A DNA stretch of 5,348 nt from Actinomycetota bacterium. GTDB taxonomy: Bacteria > Actinomycetota > Actinomycetes > Nanopelagicales > Nanopelagicaceae. The stretch is taken from contig CANKCT010000070.1 of NCBI GenBank assembly GCA_947480465.1, forward strand, positions 1 to 5,348, read 5' to 3'. Positions 1 through 5,348 of this stretch are shown here, piece by piece. The notes under the pieces are model-generated. The model had not been told where the DNA came from. It searched no databases and saw only the letters and a list, made by a program, of their open reading frames with translations. Every line of letters begins with the position of its first letter. The first letter of the stretch is position 1. The position numbers and the translations under genes were made by a program.

Positions 1-2318
1 ATCGTCCACTCTTACTTGACCGTCGTAATGCCGCTTATGTGCTTCTTGCCAACTCAAGCTGGTGGATGCTCCCATGGCTTGCCGTCCAACTTCTCGGCTC
101 AGCAATGCTTCGCGCACTGGGATACTTACTAGCAAAGCTTCCGGGTTATGCAAGTGATGAGTTGCTTGCAGTTGCAACTCTGCTTGTTAAGCCCGGGATT
201 ATTATTAAAGCAAGAAGAGTTCGAAAGTTACACCGGTTCGTTTCATCCCGTGTAGTAGCCCCATATATTCCACCTAGATGGTCACAACTGAGGCTCACAT
301 CTTCACGAATTATTGATGCGCTTCGACGACGTTTCATTTCGGAAAGCAATACAACTTCATCTTCAATTCTAGATTCAGCAGAGGATGAAGATTTACTCGT
401 GCCCACATACGGATTTCGCTGGTTTGATATTTTTCGAAAACCAGAAGTTAGTGCATTTATTCTTCTAACAATAGTCACCTTAATCGCATCAAGAATGCGA
501 TTGGGATCATTAACTGGTGGTGCCTTACCAACTTCCCCAGGTGGAGCACAAGATTTATGGCGTAGCTACTTTGAATCTTGGCACCAGATAGGTATGGGGA
601 GTTCTCAAGCGTCACCGCCATGGGTCGCTATTTTGGCTATTTTTTCAACTCTTTTATTTGGAAAAGCACCACTTCTTGTAACTCTGTTTTTCTTAACCGC
701 ACCTATTGCGATGATGGCCTCAATTCTGAGACTGTTCAAAAAGTTGACTCAGAATATTTGGATTAGTGTTCCTGCAAGTTTTATTTACGCCATATCACCA
801 GTTGCGATTGCAGCTATAAATTCTGGCCGATTGGCAACTGTAGCAATTCTTATAATCGCACCGCAGATCCCCATCCTGCTCAGTAATTGGAGAAAAATCG
901 AACTCCATTCCTGGAGGCAGATTTTTACATTTACTTTGTTAATCGCTTTTCTGTATGCGTTTGCATTAACCGTTTCAATTATATTTTTTGGACTTGTCGT
1001 AGCTGCGATATTTTTAGATTATAAGGATTACTCAATTAGCTTAAATAAGCCTCTCTTTTTTGAGCGTTTGAAAAAACGAATAACCCTCTTCGCAGTGCCA
1101 TTTGCCCTCACCGCACCGTACTCGTTTGAAGCAATCATTTCACCAACTAAATTCTTGGCTGAACCTGGACTACAGCTTCCAGGTGGATCTGCAAATTTTG
1201 TAATTCTTGGAAATCCAGGTGGGGCGGGATCACCACCTTGGTGGCTACTTAGTCCCTTACTTTTGATTTTGCTCGTCGCCCTATTTACATCAAGTGCAGC
1301 CAAAACTATTGCTCTGTATGGCACCTACTTCTTATCTGCTGCAGTTATTTTCTCAACCTTTTCGATTGCAACTCACGGTGATTCAGCTCCAACAAGGGTC
1401 TGGGTTGGAACATTTTTAGTTGGAGCAACTATTGCCGCTAGTGCTGCTGGAGTGGTAATTCTTGATCGAATTCGAGCGGTTTTGGTTTCTTCGAATATTC
1501 ACTTTCGACACATCTTGGCCGCGCTTCTACTGAGCGTTACCGCAGTGTATTCAATCGCTGCAGTCGTATGGTCTATGTCTGTAGGGGCGACATCGCCTGT
1601 TCAAAGTAGCAGAAATACTGTGATGCCCGCATTCTTGAGCGCAGAAAAAGATACAAAAACGCTAGTACTTCGTGAAATGGGAAGTGCAGACTCAAAGAGT
1701 ATTCAGTTTTATGTTTCCCGTGGCAAGGATATCTCGTTAGGAGAACCCGATGTTGCGCCGCGCCAATTAGAAGAAATTGCAACTGCCGCACAAGCCCTCA
1801 TTGATGGATCTGGAATATCAAGCAGTAAAGTTTTTGCCGACTTTGGAATTAAATATATTTTTGTAAAGCTGCCTTTCGACTCAGATGTAATTCGTACGAT
1901 TGATAGTTTTGGTGGTTTCACGCGAGCATCAGCGACGTCAGCAGGGGTTGTGTGGCGCGTGGCAGGGGTCACTGGCCGATTAGTTTTTGTTGGCGCAGAT
2001 GGAGAACGTACTCTTTTGGACACTGGAGAAATTGGAGCACGAACTAACGTAAACCGACCTGGAAGAATTCTGCTTACAGAAAGTTTTGATCGTTCATGGC
2101 AGATTCTTGAAAATGGATATCGACTTGAGAGAGTTAGGAGTGAGCAAAACCTTCCGGTATTTATTGCAACAGAAGCGGGAGAAATTTCTCTCTTGCACGA
2201 TGGAACGATTCGACGCGCATGGCTTTCATTTGAAATTATCACATGGATTCTTGTCATAGTATTTGCAACACCTGCTGGGCGCAGAAAACGTGAAATATCG
2301 GAGACGGAACTAGCATGA
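1..2318 (+). CDS. Large membrane glycosyltransferase, C-terminal part (5' partial)
   Basis: The frame is open from the first complete codon at nt 3 and ends at TGA 2316-2318, so the 5' end is outside the window; the GTG at nt 39 is an internal Val, not a start. About 771 residues are visible. Counting that Val as 1, hydrophobic helices lie near 8-32, 136-151, 194-230 (two), 241-260, 264-283, 296-327, 347-366, 401-418, 423-442, 452-476 and 489-513. A soluble, probably extracytoplasmic segment (about 514-727) follows, then a last helix (728-744) and a basic tail. The 'GEPD.AP' stretch, 'FGIKYIFVKLP' and 'SFDRSWQILENG' match my recollection of the C-terminal half of actinobacterial GT2-type membrane glycosyltransferases; the last motif resembles the YfhO/AftD-like 'W..vdG' pattern. 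The GT-A catalytic domain should lie upstream. The likely role is transfer of sugar to a cell-envelope glycan; donor and acceptor cannot be read here. Its stop overlaps the next start, indicating one operon. Confidence 0.78.
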   Translation, partial: RPLLLDRRNAAYVLLANSSWWMLPWLAVQLLGSAMLRALGYLLAKLPGYASDELLAVATLLVKPGIIIKARRVRKLHRFVSSRVVAPYIPPRWSQLRLTSSRIIDALRRRFISESNTTSSSILDSAEDEDLLVPTYGFRWFDIFRKPEVSAFILLTIVTLIASRMRLGSLTGGALPTSPGGAQDLWRSYFESWHQIGMGSSQASPPWVAILAIFSTLLFGKAPLLVTLFFLTAPIAMMASILRLFKKLTQNIWISVPASFIYAISPVAIAAINSGRLATVAILIIAPQIPILLSNWRKIELHSWRQIFTFTLLIAFLYAFALTVSIIFFGLVVAAIFLDYKDYSISLNKPLFFERLKKRITLFAVPFALTAPYSFEAIISPTKFLAEPGLQLPGGSANFVILGNPGGAGSPPWWLLSPLLLILLVALFTSSAAKTIALYGTYFLSAAVIFSTFSIATHGDSAPTRVWVGTFLVGATIAASAAGVVILDRIRAVLVSSNIHFRHILAALLLSVTAVYSIAAVVWSMSVGATSPVQSSRNTVMPAFLSAEKDTKTLVLREMGSADSKSIQFYVSRGKDISLGEPDVAPRQLEEIATAAQALIDGSGISSSKVFADFGIKYIFVKLPFDSDVIRTIDSFGGFTRASATSAGVVWRVAGVTGRLVFVGADGERTLLDTGEIGARTNVNRPGRILLTESFDRSWQILENGYRLERVRSEQNLPVFIATEAGEISLLHDGTIRRAWLSFEIITWILVIVFATPAGRRKREISETELA
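2300..2303 (+). promoter_or_regulatory. Weak Shine-Dalgarno for the DUF5719 gene
   Basis: GGAG sits 11 nt before the ATG at 2315, inside the end of the glycosyltransferase gene. The spacing is longer than ideal. With the ATGA stop/start overlap at 2315-2318, it suggests that translation of the DUF5719 gene depends largely on ribosomes finishing the upstream gene. Confidence 0.4.
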
Positions 2319-3619
2319 GACGGCAAGTATCAGCGATTCTCGCCCTCGTTCTCGCTTTTATAGCTTCAACTCTCTTTACTTCATCGTCTCAGCAATCAGT
2401 ATTTTCAGAGAGCTATCCTGTGGTTGTTTGTCCTCCAACCTCTAAAGGCATAACATCGCAAATTTCAGTCTCATCTTCAAAAACCCAATTTCAGCGGCTG
2501 GAAAATCGCAGCACAAAAACAATCCCATTCAACAGTCTTCGATATGCCGTACCAAAAGAGTCTGTTGTAATTTCTGCCAATGGTGTTACGCCAGTTGTTT
2601 GGCAAAGCCGTTCAAATAGTTGGGCAGGTGGAGCGCTTTGTACTGGACCAATAACTTCACAATGGTTCGTGGGTGGCAGTTCCGATGTAACAACTCGTGG
2701 CCGTTTGATAGTAATCAACAGTGGCTTAAGTGAAGCCACTGTTGATTTACAGACTTATTCCGAAAATGGAATTAAACCTGTGAAGTCACTTAATCTAAAA
2801 TCCAAGAGCTACACAGCAGTGCCTTTAGATTCGTTGGCAACTGGTGATAAAGAATTGACAGTTCATGTGTTGGTACGAGCTGGCCGTGTCAATGCATTTA
2901 TGATTGACGAATTAGGTGCAGGATTAAGAGCGTTAGGTGGTGACTTTGTTAATCCCATTTCATCACCTGCAACAACATTAGTAATTCCCGCTATTCCAAA
3001 TCAGTTGCCTAAGCAAGGTCAAAAAGTTGCAGGATCACATACCCTTCGAATTCTTGCACCAGCAGACTCTGACGCAATATTCACACTGGAACTTTTGTCT
3101 GCCGATGGAAAATTTGTGCCAGTAGGTTTTGATTCGCGGAAGATATCAGCGGGTTCAGTAACCGCTTTCACAATAAAGCCCAATTTATCTGCCAGCGCTT
3201 TTGCGGTTCGGATCAAATCGGACGAACCGGTCGTTGCCGCTATATCCTCGAGCGTGACCATAAATGGACGCAAGGATTTTCTATGGAGTACACCAACTCC
3301 AATTCTTTCGCCAATGATTTTGGCTGTGACGGGATTGTCCCCGCTGATTGCATTTGGAGGGGACTCTATAGATATCAAAGCTGAGGTTACTTTAATCAAT
3401 GGAAAGAAAATTCTTACGACAATAAAAGGAACTGATATAGCAACATGGCGGGTGCCTAATGCTGCGCGTTCAATCTCAATCATTACAACTAGCCCCAACA
3501 CATACGCGGGCGCATTAGTTGCATCAAGTAATGGCTATGGATATCTCCCAATTGCTCCGGGTAGCGTTTTGACGCGAGTTGAAGTTCCTCACTCGAACAT
3601 AAAAGTCTTAAACCCCTGA
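2315..3619 (+). CDS. DUF5719 family secreted/anchored protein
   Basis: This 434-residue protein has an N-terminal signal peptide or anchor: basic MRRQ, then a hydrophobic core at about 5-22 and a Ser/Gln-rich stretch. The rest is polar and beta-rich with no further clear membrane helix, so it should act outside the cytoplasmic membrane. Family-like signatures are Cys39 in 'VVVCPP', Cys109 followed by 'SQWFVGG' (115-121), and 'LIVINSGLSEATVDL' (131-145), which resembles the 'L.N.G...A.V.L' strand pair of DUF5719. Cys39 and Cys109 are the only cysteines and could form a disulfide. Cys39 lacks a lipobox, so a lipoprotein is unlikely. The start is fixed by the ATGA overlap with the glycosyltransferase, with GGAG upstream. 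The gene ends in tandem stops, TGA then TAA (3617-3622). The biochemical function is unknown; its constant place beside a membrane glycosyltransferase suggests a helper in surface-glycan assembly. It contains a perfect inverted repeat at 2713-2747. Confidence 0.82.
   Translation: MRRQVSAILALVLAFIASTLFTSSSQQSVFSESYPVVVCPPTSKGITSQISVSSSKTQFQRLENRSTKTIPFNSLRYAVPKESVVISANGVTPVVWQSRSNSWAGGALCTGPITSQWFVGGSSDVTTRGRLIVINSGLSEATVDLQTYSENGIKPVKSLNLKSKSYTAVPLDSLATGDKELTVHVLVRAGRVNAFMIDELGAGLRALGGDFVNPISSPATTLVIPAIPNQLPKQGQKVAGSHTLRILAPADSDAIFTLELLSADGKFVPVGFDSRKISAGSVTAFTIKPNLSASAFAVRIKSDEPVVAAISSSVTINGRKDFLWSTPTPILSPMILAVTGLSPLIAFGGDSIDIKAEVTLINGKKILTTIKGTDIATWRVPNAARSISIITTSPNTYAGALVASSNGYGYLPIAPGSVLTRVEVPHSNIKVLNP
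2713..2747. repeat. Perfect 15-bp inverted repeat, 5-nt loop, inside DUF5719 CDS
   Basis: The left arm AATCAACAGTGGCTT (2713-2727) is exactly complementary to the right arm AAGCCACTGTTGATT (2733-2747), around the loop AAGTG. Pairing stops outside the arms (T2712/T2748). Six of the 15 pairs are G-C. No T-run follows, so this is not a rho-independent terminator. The centre is codon AGT 2729-2731, and whole codons pair with whole codons: ATC with GAT, AAC with GTT, AGT with ACT, GGC with GCC. It encodes residues 133-145 of the DUF5719 protein. Confidence 0.93.
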
Positions 3620-3648
3620 TAATCCCCAAAATATCCATAACTTCCGAC

Positions 3649-3654
3649 TAATCT
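3649..3654 (+). promoter_or_regulatory. Candidate -10 element for leaderless DUF3499-manB transcript
   Basis: TAATCT fits the actinobacterial TANNNT -10 consensus. It ends 7 nt before the ATG at 3662, so transcription would start at about 3661-3662, on or next to the start codon. The short gap has no Shine-Dalgarno sequence ahead of that ATG, as expected for a leaderless mRNA. No convincing -35 hexamer is visible at 16-18 bp upstream, which lowers confidence. Confidence 0.42.
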
Positions 3655-3661
3655 TGCGGGT

Positions 3662-4033
3662 ATGAGTTCACAGGCAAGATTAGGGCGTGGCTGTTCACGC
3701 GCAGGGTGTCGATCTATTGCGACGATGACCTTGACTTATATCTATGCTGAATCATTAGCAGTGGTTGGTCCACTTGCAACATTTAGTGAGCCACATGCAT
3801 ATGATCTTTGTGCAACACATGGCGAACGCCTCAAGGTGCCACATGGTTGGACTGTTATTAAGCAAGCACCTTCCGAACAAGAACTCGGGCCTTCAGAAGA
3901 TGACCTAATGGCGATTGCCGATGCGGTCCGAGAAGTTGCCGCAACTTCAGTTAACACCAATGCAGATTCACTTTTTGAAAGTTCGCAATCTCAATTAGGT
4001 CGAAGGGGACACCTTCGTGCCGTTCCTTCGTAA
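3662..4033 (+). CDS. DUF3499 family protein, putative zinc-ribbon-like
   Basis: The product has 123 residues with no signal peptide or membrane helix, so it is cytoplasmic. The first two thirds match the DUF3499 pattern: 'CSRAGC' (Cys11, Cys16), 'TLTYIYAESLAVVGPLA' (23-39), 'EPHAYDLCATHGERL' (43-57, with Cys50 and His53) and 'GW' (62-63). The C-x4-C ... C-x2-H spacing suggests a bound metal, probably zinc; that is an inference. A variable linker leads to the terminal motif 'RRGHLR' (114-119). An in-frame TAA at 3638 leaves the ATG at 3662 as the only ATG start, and no ribosome binding site precedes it; a -10-like hexamer suggests leaderless translation. The family is restricted to actinobacteria as far as I know and has no established function. 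It commonly neighbours manB, as here, where the gap is 9 nt and both genes share a frame. Confidence 0.88.
   Translation: MSSQARLGRGCSRAGCRSIATMTLTYIYAESLAVVGPLATFSEPHAYDLCATHGERLKVPHGWTVIKQAPSEQELGPSEDDLMAIADAVREVAATSVNTNADSLFESSQSQLGRRGHLRAVPS
4001..4017 (+). other. Short hairpin at the end of the DUF3499 gene
   Basis: CGAAGG (4001-4006) pairs with CCTTCG (4012-4017) around the loop GGACA, 25 nt before the manB ATG. It lacks a T-run and so is not a terminator. It coincides with the codons of the conserved RRGHLR motif, so the pairing may be a by-product of the protein sequence. A mild effect on manB translation is possible but unsupported. Confidence 0.25.
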
Positions 4034-4042
4034 ACATTGTTT

Positions 4043-5348
4043 ATGAATCAAGTTCCCAATATTTTTAAAGCCTACGATATTCGTGGACTAGTTGATTCAG
4101 AGATCACTCCTGAATTCACATTTGCAACAGGCGTAGCTTTTGCCCGTCTTTTACAGCAAGAACGTGAGCCAGCTACTGTCGTAGTGGGACAAGACATGCG
4201 GGATTCTTCACAAGAGTTAGCGGATGCTTTCTCTGCCGGTATCACTTCAACTGGCTTTGATGTTATTCGCCTTGGTCTTACATCGACAGATTTAATGTAC
4301 TTTGCATCTGGAAAGTTAGGTCTGCCGGGTGCGATGTTCACGGCAAGTCATAATCCGGCGGCATATAACGGCATAAAGCTCTGCTACAGCAGTGCACGTC
4401 CGATCGGAAAAGAGTCGGGTCTTCAAGTGATTGAGAGCTTCGTACGTCAAGGTTCTCCCCTTGAAATTCGCTCTGTGGGTATTGAAACTCAACGAGACAT
4501 GCTTGAAGATTATGTAGATCACTTACTAAAACTTGTAGACCTATCAGAGATACGTCCATTGACAATTGTTATTGATGCAGGAAATGGAATGGCAGGGCAC
4601 ACCGCCCCAGCTTTATTCTCTCGATTGAACTGCACAGTTATTCCCTTGTTCTTTGAACTCGATGGCAACTTTCCAAACCATGAAGCAAATCCTATTGATC
4701 CAGAAAACCTGCGCGATTTACAAAGTGCCGTAAAAAGACATAAAGCTGATTTGGGTTTAGCATTTGATGGCGATGCTGATAGATGCTTTCTAGTAGATGA
4801 AAATGGGAACACAATAAATCCATCTGACCTCACGGCATTAATTGCTCACCGCGAACTAATCAAACATCCAGGTTCAACAATCATTTATAATTTAATTTCA
4901 TCGCGCTCAGTTTTGGAAGTCGTTCAAGAAAATGGCGGCATTGGATTACGATCTCGAGTTGGTCACTCATATATAAAGGCCATGATGGCTGAAAGCGGCG
5001 CGGTCTTTGGGGGAGAGCATTCAGGACATTTTTACTTTAAAGAATTTTGGCGTGCCGACTCTGGGGCTTTAGCGGCCTTGCATGCAATTGCCGCTCTTGG
5101 TGAATCGAAGAAGACGATGTCAAAAATACTTGCGCCGTATCAGCGATATGTTTCAAGTGGCGAGATTAATTCGACCGTTGAGGATTCGGCTTCAGCGACA
5201 ACACTTATCGAAGCGAAATTTTCCGCGCGTGCGGGGGTGGAAATCGACCACCTTGATGGCCTCAGCGTCATTGGCGATACTTGGTGGTTTAATGTGAGGC
5301 CATCCAATACTGAGCCTTTACTGCGTCTCAACGTCGAGGCAAAAACCG
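4043..5348 (+). CDS. manB: Phosphomannomutase/phosphoglucomutase ManB (3' partial)
   Basis: It interconverts mannose-6-phosphate and mannose-1-phosphate, the precursor of GDP-mannose, in the cytoplasm. I read 435 codons without a stop to the window end. All four landmarks of the alpha-D-phosphohexomutase superfamily are intact: the phosphoserine loop TASHNP (100-105, Ser102), the metal-binding DGDADR (242-247, Asp242/244/246), the sugar-specificity loop GGEHSGH (323-329) and the phosphate-binding RPSNTEP (419-425). 'IFKAYDIRG' (7-15) is the typical N-terminus. The GEHSGH loop and 'FWRADSG' favour an actinobacterial ManB over a GlmM or Pgm; side activity on glucose phosphates is possible. Family members run to about 450-470 residues, so some 20-30 codons are probably missing at the edge. 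The ATG at 4043 follows the DUF3499 stop by 9 nt in the same frame. An in-frame TTG at 4037 is the only other upstream option. No Shine-Dalgarno is visible, so coupling to DUF3499 translation is likely. Confidence 0.95.
   Translation, partial: MNQVPNIFKAYDIRGLVDSEITPEFTFATGVAFARLLQQEREPATVVVGQDMRDSSQELADAFSAGITSTGFDVIRLGLTSTDLMYFASGKLGLPGAMFTASHNPAAYNGIKLCYSSARPIGKESGLQVIESFVRQGSPLEIRSVGIETQRDMLEDYVDHLLKLVDLSEIRPLTIVIDAGNGMAGHTAPALFSRLNCTVIPLFFELDGNFPNHEANPIDPENLRDLQSAVKRHKADLGLAFDGDADRCFLVDENGNTINPSDLTALIAHRELIKHPGSTIIYNLISSRSVLEVVQENGGIGLRSRVGHSYIKAMMAESGAVFGGEHSGHFYFKEFWRADSGALAALHAIAALGESKKTMSKILAPYQRYVSSGEINSTVEDSASATTLIEAKFSARAGVEIDHLDGLSVIGDTWWFNVRPSNTEPLLRLNVEAKT

Noticed and set aside
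39..41. GTG as the start of the first gene
   Set aside because: The same frame is open back to nt 3 and encodes family-like residues (RPLLLDRRNAAY). The real start lies before the window.
159..180. Inverted repeat GAGTTGC / GCAACTC with 8-nt loop
   Set aside because: A 7-bp stem of this kind is expected by chance in a window this long. It is coding and has no T-run.
146..478. 110-codon open frame on the - strand
   Set aside because: It is a shadow of the glycosyltransferase gene with no recognisable domain.
1709..2326. 205-codon open frame on the - strand
   Set aside because: It lies wholly antisense to the glycosyltransferase and its junction with DUF5719. Its product is low in recognisable motifs and rich in Ser/Arg/Thr, as expected of a shadow frame.
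3161..3170. Imperfect hairpin around AGCGGGTT ... AACCGCT in DUF5719
   Set aside because: It is short and needs a bulge, with no conserved or regulatory context.
3019..3501. 160-codon open frame on the - strand
   Set aside because: It is antisense to the well-supported DUF5719 gene, with no family signature or plausible start region.
3620..3661. Terminator between DUF5719 and DUF3499
   Set aside because: I searched the gap by eye and found no stem followed by a T-run.
4037..4039. TTG as an alternative manB start
   Set aside because: It would add only two residues, and the ATG at 4043 better fits the family N-terminus.
4559..4564. Perfect TTGACA -35-like hexamer inside manB
   Set aside because: No -10 hexamer lies at 16-18 bp downstream and there is no gene start after it.
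5071..5095. AGCGGC / GCCGCT inverted repeat in manB
   Set aside because: It is a 6-bp stem with a 13-nt loop within conserved Ala/Leu-coding sequence, consistent with chance.

Overview
The window looks like a piece of a low-GC, streamlined actinobacterial chromosome. All four genes are on the + strand and tightly packed. The gene set is a conserved actinobacterial neighbourhood: a large membrane glycosyltransferase, a DUF5719 protein, a DUF3499 protein and a ManB-type phosphomannomutase. The DUF3499 protein and the 'FWRADSG' stretch of ManB are actinobacterial in character. The base composition is AT-rich by eye, which would suit freshwater Nanopelagicales (acI; Planktophila/Nanopelagicus-like). 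That placement is an inference from gene content and composition, not from a marker gene.

Layout: (1) nt 1-2318 is the 3' part of a polytopic glycosyltransferase; its N-terminal catalytic domain lies before the window. (2) nt 2315-3619 is a secreted or membrane-anchored DUF5719 protein that overlaps gene 1 by ATGA. (3) A 42-nt gap carries a -10-like hexamer placed for a leaderless transcript. (4) nt 3662-4033 is a small DUF3499 protein with a C-x4-C ... C-x2-H pattern. (5) nt 4043 to the window end is phosphomannomutase ManB, in the same reading frame as DUF3499 and cut off probably about 20-30 codons before its C-terminus.

Working model: ManB makes mannose-1-phosphate for GDP-mannose. The membrane glycosyltransferase builds or exports a surface glycan. 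The DUF5719 protein, made by translational coupling to it, is a probable extracytoplasmic partner. The DUF3499 protein is a cytoplasmic, possibly zinc-binding protein of unknown role. The link to a mannose-containing cell-surface polymer is guilt by association.

The most unusual feature of the DNA itself is a perfect 15-bp inverted repeat with a 5-nt loop inside the DUF5719 coding sequence (2713-2747). It is exactly in register with the codons. I found no RNA genes, mobile elements, CRISPR arrays or convincing rho-independent terminators.
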